Shown here: positions 17,948 to 26,667 of the stretch, in pieces
Layout: every line of letters begins with the position of its first letter
Position numbering within the stretch: the first letter of the stretch is position 1
Assembly: GCA_020635955.1 (NCBI GenBank)
Contig: JACJYW010000005.1
Location: 62,001-126,000 of the forward strand
Source of the DNA: Crocinitomicaceae bacterium
Lineage (GTDB): Bacteria; Bacteroidota; Bacteroidia; Flavobacteriales_D; Crocinitomicaceae
DNA length: 64,000 bases
Direction: 5' to 3'
The notes under the pieces: generated by a model
What the model was told of the DNA's origin: nothing
Seen by the model: the letters and a program-made list of their open reading frames with translations, nothing else
Databases searched by the model: none
Translations under genes and position numbers: made by a program

Positions 17948-18466
17948 ATGAAAAAAATATTATTACTCACCGCATTAATTTCTACAATTACAATGGCTCA
18001 GAAAAGCATTCACGAATTTAGTTTCGAAACCATAGATGGCAAAACACAATCATTTGCTGATTTTAAGGGAAAGAAGATATTGATATTTAATGCTGCATCA
18101 AAATGTGGCTATACCCCTCAGTATGATGAGCTTCAAAAACTACACGACCAATATAAGGACAAGGTGGTTGTGATCGGATTTCCTGCAAATGATTTTGGAA
18201 AACAAGAACCGGGCAGCAATGAAGAGATCGCTTCTTTTTGCCAAAAGAATTATGGAGTGACTTTTCTAATGGCTTCAAAGGTTACTGTGGAAGGGGATGA
18301 GATACATCCGCTTTTTAAATGGTTGATCGATCAGGACAATCCTGATTTTACCGGAAAGATCAAATGGAATTTTGAAAAATTCCTTTTAAATGAAGAGGGT
18401 CAATTGATTCATAGATACCGTTCAGGAGTAAAGCCATTGTCAGATGAGATCACTTCAAATCTTTGA
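17948..18466 (+). CDS. Exported glutathione peroxidase family thiol peroxidase
   Basis: This 172-residue protein carries a signal peptide (MKKILLLTALISTITMAQ), so it acts outside the cytoplasm. The catalytic set of the GPx family is present: Cys53 in NAASKCGYTPQY, Gln in GFPANDFGKQEPGSNEEI, Trp and Asn in IKWNFEKFLL. It uses cysteine rather than selenocysteine and most probably reduces lipid or hydrogen peroxides at the expense of thioredoxin-like donors, as bacterial members do. A long hairpin terminator lies downstream (18534-18577). Confidence 0.94.
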   Translation: MKKILLLTALISTITMAQKSIHEFSFETIDGKTQSFADFKGKKILIFNAASKCGYTPQYDELQKLHDQYKDKVVVIGFPANDFGKQEPGSNEEIASFCQKNYGVTFLMASKVTVEGDEIHPLFKWLIDQDNPDFTGKIKWNFEKFLLNEEGQLIHRYRSGVKPLSDEITSNL

Positions 18467-18533
18467 TATCTGGAAGAACTGAAAAAAGGTATAGTGATTC
18501 TGCCTTTTGTGCTTATATTTTTGATAAATTTAT

Positions 18534-18577
18534 CGCCCATTTGAATTTAAGAGCATTCTACTCAAATGGGCGTTTTG
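18534..18577 (+). terminator. Intrinsic terminator after the glutathione peroxidase gene
   Basis: An 11-bp perfect stem (18534-18544 with 18562-18572; left arm CGCCCATTTGA) has a 17-nt loop and is followed by TTTTG. It separates the peroxidase gene from the etf operon. Confidence 0.7.
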
Positions 18578-18615
18578 TTCATTGTAACATTCTCGCAAAT
18601 TAATTAATTAAAGTT

Positions 18616-18630
18616 CAGGCTATTAGCCTG
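18616..18630. promoter_or_regulatory. Inverted repeat upstream of etfB
   Basis: The perfect 6-bp inverted repeat CAGGCT-ATT-AGCCTG ends 22 bp before the etfB start codon. It could be an operator or a small 5' leader hairpin. The rest of the gap is AT-rich without a clear promoter. Confidence 0.3.
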
Positions 18631-18652
18631 TAAGCAATAGAAATAAAGACGT

Positions 18653-19393
18653 ATGAAATTATTGGTTTGTATCTCTAAAGCTCCGGACACCACTAGTAAA
18701 ATTGATTTTACTGACAACAACACAAAGTTTAATGAGGCCGGAGTTCAATACATTGTAAATCCATATGATGAGTGGTATGCTTTAGTAAGAGCATTGGAGT
18801 TAAAAGAAACCTTAGGTGGTTCAGTAACAACAATTACTGTTGGTAATGCTGGTGATGATGCTATCATCCGTAAAGCATTAGCAATTGGTGCAGATGATGC
18901 TGTAAGAATTAATGCTGAAGCAAATGATGCTTATTACACTGCTTTCCAAATTGCAGAATATGCTAAAGCTGGTGGATTTGATATCGTATTTACAGGTAAA
19001 GAAACGATTAACTATAATGGTTCACAAGTTGGTGGGATGATTGCTGAGATCATGGGTCTACCATACATCTCTTTGGCTGAAAAATTAGACATGAATGGTT
19101 CTACCGCTACCATCAATAGAGAAATGAAGGGTGGTATTGAAGTGGTTGAAGTGAATACACCATTTGTGATTAGTGCAGCTAAAGGTATGGCTGAGCAAAG
19201 AATTCCAAATATGAGAGGAATTATGGCTGCAAGAACAAAACCTCTTCAAGTGGTTGAGCCCGTAGCATGTGATGAATTAACTACGTTCACATCTTATTCT
19301 TTGCCTCCTGCAAAATCAGCTTGTAAATATGTTGATGCAGATAATGTGGCAGAATTAGTAAACCTTCTTCACACAGAAGCTAAGGTGATTTAA
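18653..19393 (+). CDS. etfB: Electron transfer flavoprotein beta subunit
   Basis: This 246-residue protein has the ETF beta fold and starts MKLLVCISKAPDTTSKIDF. The family signature region includes NPYDEWYALVRALELKE, the nucleotide-binding VTVGNAGDDAIIRKALAIGADDAVRI and FTGKETINYNGSQVGGMIAE. With EtfA it forms a soluble heterodimer that passes electrons from acyl-CoA and other dehydrogenases towards the quinone pool. The partner gene follows after 21 bp. No dehydrogenase or ETF:quinone oxidoreductase lies in the window. The inverted repeat at 18616-18630 may take part in regulation. Confidence 0.96.
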   Translation: MKLLVCISKAPDTTSKIDFTDNNTKFNEAGVQYIVNPYDEWYALVRALELKETLGGSVTTITVGNAGDDAIIRKALAIGADDAVRINAEANDAYYTAFQIAEYAKAGGFDIVFTGKETINYNGSQVGGMIAEIMGLPYISLAEKLDMNGSTATINREMKGGIEVVEVNTPFVISAAKGMAEQRIPNMRGIMAARTKPLQVVEPVACDELTTFTSYSLPPAKSACKYVDADNVAELVNLLHTEAKVI

Positions 19394-19414
19394 TCATCCT
19401 CAAAAAAAATTGAA

Positions 19415-20356
19415 ATGTCAGTATTAGTTTATATAGATACATTAGGCGGCAACATTGCAAAGAATGCAATGGAGGCTGTGACTTACGGAAGTAAAATTGG
19501 TTCAACAACTGTTGTAACTAATGGGCCAATCTCAAATGATGCATTAGCCTCTTTAGGTAATTATGGTGCGTCAAAAGTTTTAGTGGACAGATCGATCACT
19601 GTAAATGATTCTTCTCAAATTACCAATTTGATAGCAACAGCTGTTGAGTCTACGGGTGCAGATACAGTTATTATTTCATTAGATCTAACTGGGAGAGCAG
19701 TAGCTTCAAGAGTTTCAGCTAGATTAAAAGCAGGTTTGGCCGTTGGTGCAATTGCATTACCTGAAGGAGACGGACATATAAAAGTGAACGTATTTTCTGG
19801 TAAGGCATATGGTCATGTAAAGATCAACACAGCAAAAAAGATCATTGCTTTAACACCAAATTCAATTCCTGTTGAAACAACAGGTGGGTCTGCTGCGGTA
19901 GAAGATTTTAACGGAAATGCAGGAGCTAGCACAGTTATCGTTAAAGAAGTGAAAAAGCAAGAAGGAGATGTATTATTGCCAGAAGCTGAATTAGTGGTTT
20001 CAGGTGGTAGAGGTTTGAAAGGGCCTGAAAACTGGGGAATGGTTGAAGACCTGGCAAAAGTACTTGGAGCAGCCACAGCTTGTTCTAGACCAGTTGCTGA
20101 TATTGGATGGAGACCTCACCACGAACACGTGGGTCAAACGGGAGTGGCGATTAGACCTAACCTTTATATTGCTGCAGGAATTTCAGGTGCAATCCAACAT
20201 TTGGCTGGGGTAAATGGTTCTAAAGTGATCGTTGTGATCAACACTGATCCTGAAGCACCATTCTTTAAAGCAGCTGATTATGGTATCGTTGGAGATGCAT
20301 TTGACGTGTTGCCAAAATTAAAGGCTGAAATCGAAAAATTTAAAGCACAAAATTAG
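19415..20356 (+). CDS. etfA: Electron transfer flavoprotein alpha subunit
   Basis: This 313-residue protein is the FAD-binding ETF alpha subunit. The N-terminal domain begins MSVLVYIDTLGGNIAKNAME. The C-terminal FAD domain shows SGGRGLKGPENWGMVEDLA, ACSRPVADIGW, HVGQTGVAIRPNLYIAAGISGAIQH and VVINTDPEAPFFKAADYGI, which bind the cofactor. It forms the heterodimer with EtfB encoded 21 bp upstream. A 9-bp hairpin (20378-20400) separates it from the next gene on the same strand and may reduce read-through. Confidence 0.97.
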   Translation: MSVLVYIDTLGGNIAKNAMEAVTYGSKIGSTTVVTNGPISNDALASLGNYGASKVLVDRSITVNDSSQITNLIATAVESTGADTVIISLDLTGRAVASRVSARLKAGLAVGAIALPEGDGHIKVNVFSGKAYGHVKINTAKKIIALTPNSIPVETTGGSAAVEDFNGNAGASTVIVKEVKKQEGDVLLPEAELVVSGGRGLKGPENWGMVEDLAKVLGAATACSRPVADIGWRPHHEHVGQTGVAIRPNLYIAAGISGAIQHLAGVNGSKVIVVINTDPEAPFFKAADYGIVGDAFDVLPKLKAEIEKFKAQN

Positions 20357-20377
20357 TACATTAGAATGTGCGGTTGG

Positions 20378-20400
20378 GGATTCCGCTAAAGGCGGGATCC
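20378..20400 (+). terminator. Hairpin between etfA and the bifunctional nuclease gene
   Basis: The 9-bp stem GGATTCCGC / GCGGGATCC (one G-T pair) has a 5-nt loop. No T-run follows, so it is a weak or Rho-type terminator, an RNA-stability element or a repeat copy. It ends 10 bp before the next start codon. Confidence 0.4.
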
Positions 20401-20410
20401 ACCTTATTTG

Positions 20411-21013
20411 ATGGACAAAATAGAACTAAAAATAATCGGACTCTCATATAGCCAGACTCAGTCTGGAGCGTATGCGTTGGTGCTTTCTGAAAAGGAAGGT
20501 GCTAGAAGATTACCGATAATCATAGGTGGATTTGAGGCTCAGTCAATAGCCATTGAGTTGGAAAACATGAAGCCTTCAAGACCGTTAACACACGATCTTT
20601 TCAAATCATTTGCAGAATCTTTTAGCATACTGATCAAAGAAGTAGTGATCTATAACCTGATTGAAGGGGTGTTTTACTCCAAATTGGTATGTGATAAAGA
20701 TGGTGAAGAGGTTGAAATTGATGCAAGAACGTCTGATGCTATCGCTATTGGAATTCGTTGTGATTGCCCAGTCTACACTTACGAGCATATTTTAAGTTCA
20801 GCCGGAATTCAGTTAGAAGAAGAAATGGATGAAGCAAAGTCTGTAGAATCTTCTGAAGAAGAAGAGGAAACAGGTGAAGAAGCTGAAGTATTAAAAGATG
20901 AGATAAGCGCCATGTCAACAGAAGACCTTAACAAAATGCTTCAAGATGCCCTGGATAATGAGGATTACGAAAGGGCCTCTGAAATTAGGGACGAGTTGAA
21001 CAAAAGAAATTGA
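20411..21013 (+). CDS. Bifunctional nuclease family (DUF151) protein with UvrB/UvrC-type motif
   Basis: This 200-residue protein starts at ATG 20411 (MDKIELKIIGLSYSQTQSGAY). The DUF151/BFN domain spans about 1-130, with LPIIIGGFEAQSIAIELE, RPLTHDLFKSF and ARTSDAIAIGIRCDCPVYTYE. An acidic linker of Glu and Ser follows (about 138-160), then a C-terminal UVR motif (LNKMLQDALDNEDYERASEIRDELNKR). BFN proteins have been reported to cleave RNA and DNA. The BFN-plus-UVR arrangement is common in Bacteroidota. The nucleoside transporter gene begins 4 bp after its stop. Confidence 0.9.
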   Translation: MDKIELKIIGLSYSQTQSGAYALVLSEKEGARRLPIIIGGFEAQSIAIELENMKPSRPLTHDLFKSFAESFSILIKEVVIYNLIEGVFYSKLVCDKDGEEVEIDARTSDAIAIGIRCDCPVYTYEHILSSAGIQLEEEMDEAKSVESSEEEEETGEEAEVLKDEISAMSTEDLNKMLQDALDNEDYERASEIRDELNKRN

Positions 21014-21016
21014 TCC

Positions 21017-22786
21017 TTGAATCGCAAGTTCCTAATATTGTTCCTGGGTGTTCTGGCTCTATTCACTTCTTGCTCAGAAGATAAACAGGACCCTCTTTTA
21101 GGAAAATGGAACAAGCTCAATTCAGAGCAGGAGCAAACCGATCAATTCATTTTATTTACAACCAATGATCTGGGTCAGGAATTTGTCGAATATGGCTGGT
21201 TTAACGATACTATCAGAGGGGATTGGCAGCAGATCAATGATACACTGAAGTTTACCTTTAATTCACCGGCCACTTATCAGGTTGATTCAATCGTGATCGA
21301 GAATGAGGTTTCAGGTGAGATCACCACAAATTATTTTCATGAAGATGAGTTGGTAGCCTACGAAGTGGGTGGAGAAAGTCATACTATTCAAACAGAAAAG
21401 GTAGCCTTTATTAATCTAAATGAGTCAAACATGGCCTTTACTTTGGATGGGCAAAGAATGGATTATCGCAAAGAATCTTCTGTGGGTGAATCCATCTCAT
21501 TTATGTCCATATTAAGAGGGATGATTGGAATGGCTTTTCTAATAGCTTTGACGTATTTGTTTTCAGGAAATAAAAAGAAGATTGATTGGAGTCTGGTCAT
21601 CAAAGGTGTGGCTTTACAAGTGATCATAGCCTTATTGGTATTGAAAGTGCCTTTTGTGGAAAGTGGATTTAAAGTAGTGAGTGATAAGTTTGTTCAATTG
21701 ATCTCATTTACGGATGACGGTGTGAATTTCCTCTTTGGTCAAATGGGTTTACCAAAGCAAGTTGTTCAAGCCCCATTAATTACTTTTGCTGTTAAAGTTC
21801 TTCCTACAATTATATTCTTCTCAGCTTTGATGAGTATTTTCTATTATTTAGGCATCATCCAAAAAGTGGTATTCGCTTTTGCCTGGGTTATGAAGAAGTT
21901 CATGAGAATGTCTGGTGCAGAATCATTAGCTGCTGCCGGTAACGTTTTTTTAGGCCAAACAGAATCGCCTTTATTGGTTAAACCGTATTTATCGGGAATG
22001 ACCAAATCTGAAATGATGTGTCTGATGACTGGAGGGATGGCCACAATTGCAGGAGGAGTGCTAGCGGCTTACGTTATGTTCCTTGGAGGAGATGATCCTG
22101 TTGAAAGAGCATTCTTTGCGAAGCATTTATTAACGGCTTCCATAATTTCAGCTCCTGCAGCAGTTGTTGCAGCTAAAATTTTAGTTCCAGAAACAGAAGA
22201 GATCAATAAGGATCTTACCATTAATAAAGAAAAGATTGGAACAAACTTATTAGAAGCAATTTCTAATGGTACTACGGATGGTTTAAAGTTGGCTGTGAAT
22301 GTTGGTGCTATGTTATTAGTGTTCATAGCCCTAATGGCATTAGGAAATGGTATTCTTGATTGGGTAGGTGATGTATCAGGGTTAAATGCTACCATAGCTT
22401 CCAATACTCCCTATACTGGTCTATCGTTCCAATTTATTTTAGGATACATTGGTGCACCAGTAGTTTGGTTAATTGGTGTTGACTCCGTTGACATGGTGTT
22501 AGTGGGTGAATTATTAGGTCAAAAGACCATTCTGAATGAGTTCATTGCTTACCCAAGGTTGGGTGAATTAAAATCTTCCGGAGCGATCAGTCAAAAATCT
22601 GTCATAATAAGCACGTACATGCTTTGCGGATTTGCCAATTTTGCTTCTATAGGTATTCAAATTGGTGGAATTGGCTCACTAGTTCCGAGTAGAAAAGGCT
22701 TGTTATCCAAATTGGGTATGAGGGCATTATTGGGTGGAACAATTGCCTGCCTAATGACCGCAGCTATCGTTGGAATGCTCTATTAA
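21017..22786 (+). CDS. Concentrative nucleoside transporter (CNT/NupC) with N-terminal lipoprotein-like domain
   Basis: This 589-residue protein starts at TTG 21017, which gives MNRKFLILFLGVLALFTSC, a good lipoprotein-type signal with Cys19; no ATG is available nearby. Residues about 25-165 form an extracytoplasmic beta-rich domain (GKWNKLNSEQEQTDQF...). From about 170 the chain is polytopic: the NupC N-terminal helix region, the gate domain, and the C-terminal transporter core with GQTESPLLVKPYLSGMTKSE, MATIAGGVLAAY and the closing CGFANFASIGIQIGGIGSLVP. CNT transporters import nucleosides with Na+ or H+. The front domain is not part of E. coli NupC. The TTG start and a 4-bp gap suggest coupling to the upstream gene. 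Confidence 0.92.
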   Translation: MNRKFLILFLGVLALFTSCSEDKQDPLLGKWNKLNSEQEQTDQFILFTTNDLGQEFVEYGWFNDTIRGDWQQINDTLKFTFNSPATYQVDSIVIENEVSGEITTNYFHEDELVAYEVGGESHTIQTEKVAFINLNESNMAFTLDGQRMDYRKESSVGESISFMSILRGMIGMAFLIALTYLFSGNKKKIDWSLVIKGVALQVIIALLVLKVPFVESGFKVVSDKFVQLISFTDDGVNFLFGQMGLPKQVVQAPLITFAVKVLPTIIFFSALMSIFYYLGIIQKVVFAFAWVMKKFMRMSGAESLAAAGNVFLGQTESPLLVKPYLSGMTKSEMMCLMTGGMATIAGGVLAAYVMFLGGDDPVERAFFAKHLLTASIISAPAAVVAAKILVPETEEINKDLTINKEKIGTNLLEAISNGTTDGLKLAVNVGAMLLVFIALMALGNGILDWVGDVSGLNATIASNTPYTGLSFQFILGYIGAPVVWLIGVDSVDMVLVGELLGQKTILNEFIAYPRLGELKSSGAISQKSVIISTYMLCGFANFASIGIQIGGIGSLVPSRKGLLSKLGMRALLGGTIACLMTAAIVGMLY

Positions 22787-22791
22787 TAAAA

Positions 22792-22817
22792 AAGCCTCCC
22801 CATTTCTGAGAAGGCTT
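22792..22817 (-). terminator. Terminator between convergent transporter and UspA genes
   Basis: The stem AAGCCT / AGGCTT (22792-22797 with 22812-22817) is flanked by an A-run on the left and AT-rich sequence on the right. Read on the minus strand it ends in TTTTTTA, so it suits the UspA transcript best and may act in both directions. Confidence 0.65.
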
Positions 22818-22843
22818 ATATAATTTGATATTCTCTTATACTT

Positions 22844-23674
22844 TTAAGTAAAGATTGTTTGATATGCGTTAGTAGCATCAATAGGATTCACGATCAAAAC
22901 CGGAATACCAGCCTCATTAGTGATCATATATTGCTCATGGTTTGATCCAAATAAACCTAGTAATTGATTTTTTTGAAGGTTCATGATTGCAATAAGATCT
23001 GCATTCACTTTTACCGCATGTTTAACCACTTCTTTGTCAAACCCTGAAGAAGGAGCCAATGTGGTAGTAACATCAATGCCTCTTTCATTAAAGAATTTAT
23101 TAGCGAAAACGATATTCGCTTTCACGGTATGTTTCAAAAATTCATCAGATTCATCAGGAATTACAACGTGAACTCTTGAACTGAAATACTGTGCAATATT
23201 TGCAACAAGTGTAAGCTTTTGTTTGGTTTCTTTATGTAGATCCAATGGAACAACTATATCATTGTATCCTTCTGAATCAATCTCAGTATCTTGGGTAATA
23301 ACGAAAGGTGCCGGAGAACTAGTAACCACCTTTAATGCATGGCTACCTGTAATATGTTGCCAACCTGTAGCGCCATGTGTTCCCATGAAGATCAACTCTG
23401 CACCTATTTCTACAGCAAAATCAGCAATATCATCAAAGATATTCCCTACTCTCACATGACAAACTAGATCCACTTCTTTAGCGGCTGAACTATTCTTAGC
23501 ATCAGCAGTAGCCTTTTCAAGTTTTTCTCTTGCGTCTTTGATTTCATCTTTCTTGCTCACAACGTGAAGAGCGTGAACTTCTGCATGAACCACTTTTCCA
23601 GTAACTAATGCGTGTCTTAATGCACAATCTGCTACTTCAGTGAAATCGTAAGGAACGATTAATTTCTTCTTCAT
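22844..23674 (-). CDS. Universal stress protein (two UspA domains)
   Basis: This 276-residue cytoplasmic protein consists of two Usp domains in tandem (about 1-145 and 150-276). The first starts KKLIVPYDFTEVADCALRHAL and carries the nucleotide-binding-like loop MGTHGATGWQHITGSHALKVV. The second contains NDIVVPLDLHKETKQKLTLVAN and ends LFGSNHEQYMITNEAGIPVLIV. Usp proteins are stress- or energy-responsive; the specific role is unknown. A -7 box TAGATTTG (complement of 23705-23712) lies 30 bp upstream of the start, and a terminator follows at 22792-22817. It is monocistronic. Confidence 0.92.
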   Translation of the reverse strand: MKKKLIVPYDFTEVADCALRHALVTGKVVHAEVHALHVVSKKDEIKDAREKLEKATADAKNSSAAKEVDLVCHVRVGNIFDDIADFAVEIGAELIFMGTHGATGWQHITGSHALKVVTSSPAPFVITQDTEIDSEGYNDIVVPLDLHKETKQKLTLVANIAQYFSSRVHVVIPDESDEFLKHTVKANIVFANKFFNERGIDVTTTLAPSSGFDKEVVKHAVKVNADLIAIMNLQKNQLLGLFGSNHEQYMITNEAGIPVLIVNPIDATNAYQTIFT

Positions 23675-23762
23675 AGTAGAAATGGTTTAGGTTTTAATTT
23701 TTTGCAAATCTATTCTTTTTTAGGGGATAGACCCTGTAATGTACGAATAAATTCGGCCTTTA

Positions 23763-24683
23763 TTATGATTGTGCGAAATTTTGCAAACGGGCCTTTTTTT
23801 TCTTTGCTCTTTTCTTAATAAAGGCATTTGTAAAGATGGAAGCAATGATGATCAAAGTGCCTAAATAAAACCCTCCGGACATCTCTTCCTTGTGAGTTCC
23901 CGAATAAAGATCGATTCCAAGAGCGATTAATATCGTGTATATAGGCTCCATATTTACTGACATAGAAACGGTAAATGGAGTAACGAATTTCATCACCCAA
24001 ACAGATACCATAAAAGCCACAGTAGTGCACACTATTCCAAGAATGATAATGTTGATCCAACCTGATAATGGCATGATAAAGGTTGAAGGTTGAATTTTGC
24101 CTCCAACGAGAAGGAATATGAACAAGACTGTAAATCCTCCGAGCATCTCATATTTAGTAATTTGAAATGAGGATATATGTGAAATATAACGGCCATTAAG
24201 AACGGTAAACAAGGCTGCAAGAAAGGCAGCAGTTAATCCACTCAGAATGCCAATGTAAAAATGACTTTCAAATCCGAAGATGATCAATATCCCACCAATG
24301 ATAGCCAAACTTAATATCAATTCGCTTAGCATGAATTTTCGCTTAAAGGCTATAGGCTCAATAATAGAAGTAAATAAAGTTGAGCTGGACATACAAACCA
24401 CACCAATTGATACATTACTCACTTTGATCGCATAGAAAAACGAGAACCAGTGTAATCCCACAATTCCTCCCGTAAGTAAAAGTTGAGTGATCTGTTTACT
24501 GTTCAATTTTTGTTTATCAGATATGAAAAATCCTAACAGGATCAAGGATAAAAATGATACTCCTGTTCTCAGAAAAGTAATAACATCTGCACTAACCGGA
24601 ATGCGATCTCCGAGAATACCTGTGAAGCCCCAGATCAATACGATCAGGTGAAGGATGAGATAGTATTTCAATTTTCCGCCCAT
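23763..24683 (-). CDS. EamA/DMT-family drug/metabolite transporter
   Basis: This 306-residue protein has ten hydrophobic segments arranged as two EamA repeats. The first is about 5-140 (LILHLIVLIWGFTGILGDRIP, FLRTGVSFLSLILLGFF), the second about 150-295. The C-terminus is a basic tail (IKKRAKKKKARLQNF). Members export amino acids, metabolites or drugs; the substrate here is unknown. The start codon at 24683 directly abuts the T-run of a terminator that ends the upstream transcript. Expression must come from read-through or from a promoter inside the hairpin region. Confidence 0.9.
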   Translation of the reverse strand: MGGKLKYYLILHLIVLIWGFTGILGDRIPVSADVITFLRTGVSFLSLILLGFFISDKQKLNSKQITQLLLTGGIVGLHWFSFFYAIKVSNVSIGVVCMSSSTLFTSIIEPIAFKRKFMLSELILSLAIIGGILIIFGFESHFYIGILSGLTAAFLAALFTVLNGRYISHISSFQITKYEMLGGFTVLFIFLLVGGKIQPSTFIMPLSGWINIIILGIVCTTVAFMVSVWVMKFVTPFTVSMSVNMEPIYTILIALGIDLYSGTHKEEMSGGFYLGTLIIIASIFTNAFIKKRAKKKKARLQNFAQS

Positions 24684-24711
24684 AAAAAACCCCCTCCAAA
24701 AATGGAGAGGG
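24684..24711 (-). terminator. Terminator touching the start codon of the EamA gene
   Basis: Read on the minus strand, CCCTCTCCA, a T-rich loop and TGGAGGGG form a stem with one bulged base, followed by T6. The T-run ends at 24684, immediately before the ATG at 24683-24681. It ends transcription of the gene at 24738-25394. Confidence 0.7.
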
Positions 24712-24737
24712 TAAATGTATTTTTATTTTTCAGGATA

Positions 24738-25394
24738 TTATTTGATCCCTTCTTTTTTCTTGATTACCTCGTTCAAGACTCCTTCTTGTGTTTTGATCTC
24801 CTCTTTTTTAGTTTCCTGATCCTTTTTACTTTGTTCAATTGCTTTTTCGTTTTCTTCAATACGTTTCTTATAATCTTCTATCTCCTCTTCTTTTTTCTTT
24901 TGATCTTTTTCAAGGTCTTCTAGTTCTTTCTTTTTATCATCCAACACTTTTTCTTCTTGTCTTTCCATGTCTTCAACATAGATAGTAGCTGTTTTGATCC
25001 CCCAGATCTTCAATTCCTGCTCCATTACTTTGAACTGGTTCGAATGATCTTTAGAATTTAAATAGGCCCCTCCTAGATCAATAGCAACTAAAGCTTTTGA
25101 ACCTTTGTCACCGTCTTGAACTACGGTTCCGTAGACATCAAAAGTGTTTTCGCCCATGTCTTTGTCCTTACAGTCATCTGCCTTCATCACATCTTTTTTC
25201 TCAGAGAAACTTCCCTTCCAGCTTTTGAAAAGATCTTTAAGTTCTTTTTCTACGGTTTTCTTGTCGGCATAAGGAATTTCGATCTCAAATCCATTTTTTG
25301 CTCCTTCAATGTTGACATTTGTTTCTTTAATCAATACTTGAGAAAATGAAGCAAGTGAAAAGCAGCACAATACGAGGGTAAATAATTTTTTCAT
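24738..25394 (-). CDS. Secreted coiled-coil protein of unknown function
   Basis: This 218-residue protein is taken from ATG 25394 (MKKLFTLVLCCFSLASFSQ), which gives a clean signal peptide; an upstream in-frame start would bury it. The first half of the mature protein (about 20-135) is globular, with NTFDVYGTVVQDGDKGSKALVAIDLGG. The second half (about 140-215) is a long charged coiled coil dominated by Lys and Glu (KKKELEDLEKDQKKKEEEIED). No enzyme motif is visible. It is probably periplasmic or outer-membrane associated. A terminator follows at 24684-24711. Confidence 0.8.
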   Translation of the reverse strand: MKKLFTLVLCCFSLASFSQVLIKETNVNIEGAKNGFEIEIPYADKKTVEKELKDLFKSWKGSFSEKKDVMKADDCKDKDMGENTFDVYGTVVQDGDKGSKALVAIDLGGAYLNSKDHSNQFKVMEQELKIWGIKTATIYVEDMERQEEKVLDDKKKELEDLEKDQKKKEEEIEDYKKRIEENEKAIEQSKKDQETKKEEIKTQEGVLNEVIKKKEGIK

Positions 25395-25497
25395 CTTTTT
25401 AGTTTTTATAAATTGATTGGCCAAATAGGGCGAATCTTAAAAATAAGAATTTTGCTATAACTGGCAAATTTCATACCATATTAACTACCTTTATTCC

Positions 25498-26628
25498 GTG
25501 CTATTCAAGGAAGTTTTAGGTCATAAGAATTTAAAAGAGCAGTTGATTGCCCAGGTAACCTCAAATAGGGTTAGTCATGCGCAATTACTGTTAGGTCCTG
25601 AGGGATCAGGTAAACTTCCGTTGGCTATTTCATTTGCTCAGTATTTATTGTGTGATAACCCAACGGACACTGATTCTTGTGGTGAATGTCAACACTGCAC
25701 CAAGGTGAAAAGTTTGACACATCCCGATCTTCATTTTTCATTTCCGGTAGTGGTTTCCAAGACAGATGGTGTCAGTACAAGTGATGATCTGCGATCAGAA
25801 TGGAATCAGTTAGTTTCGCAGCAACCATATTTTAGCTTGAACAGTTGGCTAAAATATCTTGATGATATGGGTAAAAATCCAATTATCAATGTTGAGGGGA
25901 GTAGCCACATTCTGAGAAAATTGTCATTGAAATCGTATAGTGATAAGTATAAGATCATGATCATTTGGATGGCAGAGCAAATGAACACGCAAGCGGCTAA
26001 TAAATTACTTAAACTTATTGAAGAGCCACCAGAGCAAACTATTTTTCTCCTCATTGCTGATAATGCTGAAACGATTTTACCAACCATTATATCGAGAACG
26101 CAAATAATAAATGTGCCAGGATATAGCACTGATGAAGTTGCTTCATTTCTTGAAACAAGATATCAGATTGAGGCTGGTGCCGCTCAAACTGTTGCAGGAC
26201 TGAGTCAGGGAAATGTGGTTGATGCCATTGAAACAGTACAGGGAGACTCAGCACAGAGCATTTATTTTGAGCTGTTTGTGAAATTGATGCGATCTGCTTA
26301 TGCGGCCAATCCCAATGAACTTATAGAGGTTGCTGAAGAGATCTCTTTGCTTGAACGTGAAAGCCAGAAGAACTTTATCCGTTACGGACTGCACATTTTT
26401 CGTGAAAGCATAATCATGAACTACTTGAAAGACAAAACCCTTTCACTGCGTGACGAAGAACTTAATTTCCTAAACAAGTTCGCCCGTTTTATTAATAATC
26501 AGAACATCACGGAGATATCAGAGGAGTTCAATTTGGCTTACTATCACATTGAAAGAAATGCAAACCCAAAAATCCTTTTTACAGATCTGGTAATTAAATT
26601 GACAAAACTCATTCGCAAGGGTGTGTAA
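25498..26628 (+). CDS. holB: DNA polymerase III delta' subunit
   Basis: This 376-residue AAA+ clamp-loader subunit starts at GTG 25498 (MLFKEVLGHKNLKEQL). It shows a Walker A-like loop (LLGPEGSGKLPLA), the clamp-loader zinc site (CGECQHCTKVKSLTHPDLHF), the sensor region AANKLLKLIEEPPEQTIFLLI and sensor-1 TIISRTQI. The protein is part of the DNA replication clamp loader with delta and tau/gamma. It heads a run continuing with the LRR gene (40 bp gap), the PSP1 protein and gldH. In my recollection, related genomes have holB close to ricT-gldH, so the LRR gene looks like an addition. Confidence 0.94.
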   Translation: MLFKEVLGHKNLKEQLIAQVTSNRVSHAQLLLGPEGSGKLPLAISFAQYLLCDNPTDTDSCGECQHCTKVKSLTHPDLHFSFPVVVSKTDGVSTSDDLRSEWNQLVSQQPYFSLNSWLKYLDDMGKNPIINVEGSSHILRKLSLKSYSDKYKIMIIWMAEQMNTQAANKLLKLIEEPPEQTIFLLIADNAETILPTIISRTQIINVPGYSTDEVASFLETRYQIEAGAAQTVAGLSQGNVVDAIETVQGDSAQSIYFELFVKLMRSAYAANPNELIEVAEEISLLERESQKNFIRYGLHIFRESIIMNYLKDKTLSLRDEELNFLNKFARFINNQNITEISEEFNLAYYHIERNANPKILFTDLVIKLTKLIRKGV

Positions 26629-26667
26629 CCTTTGGTCCGGATTTTGGGTAATCTAGCTTATTGATCA

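Noticed and set aside
24648..24923. Phe/Leu-rich plus-strand open frame of 91 codons
   Set aside because: It is antisense to the Lys/Glu-rich coiled coil of the gene at 24738-25394; AAG/GAA codons read as CTT/TTC on the other strand.
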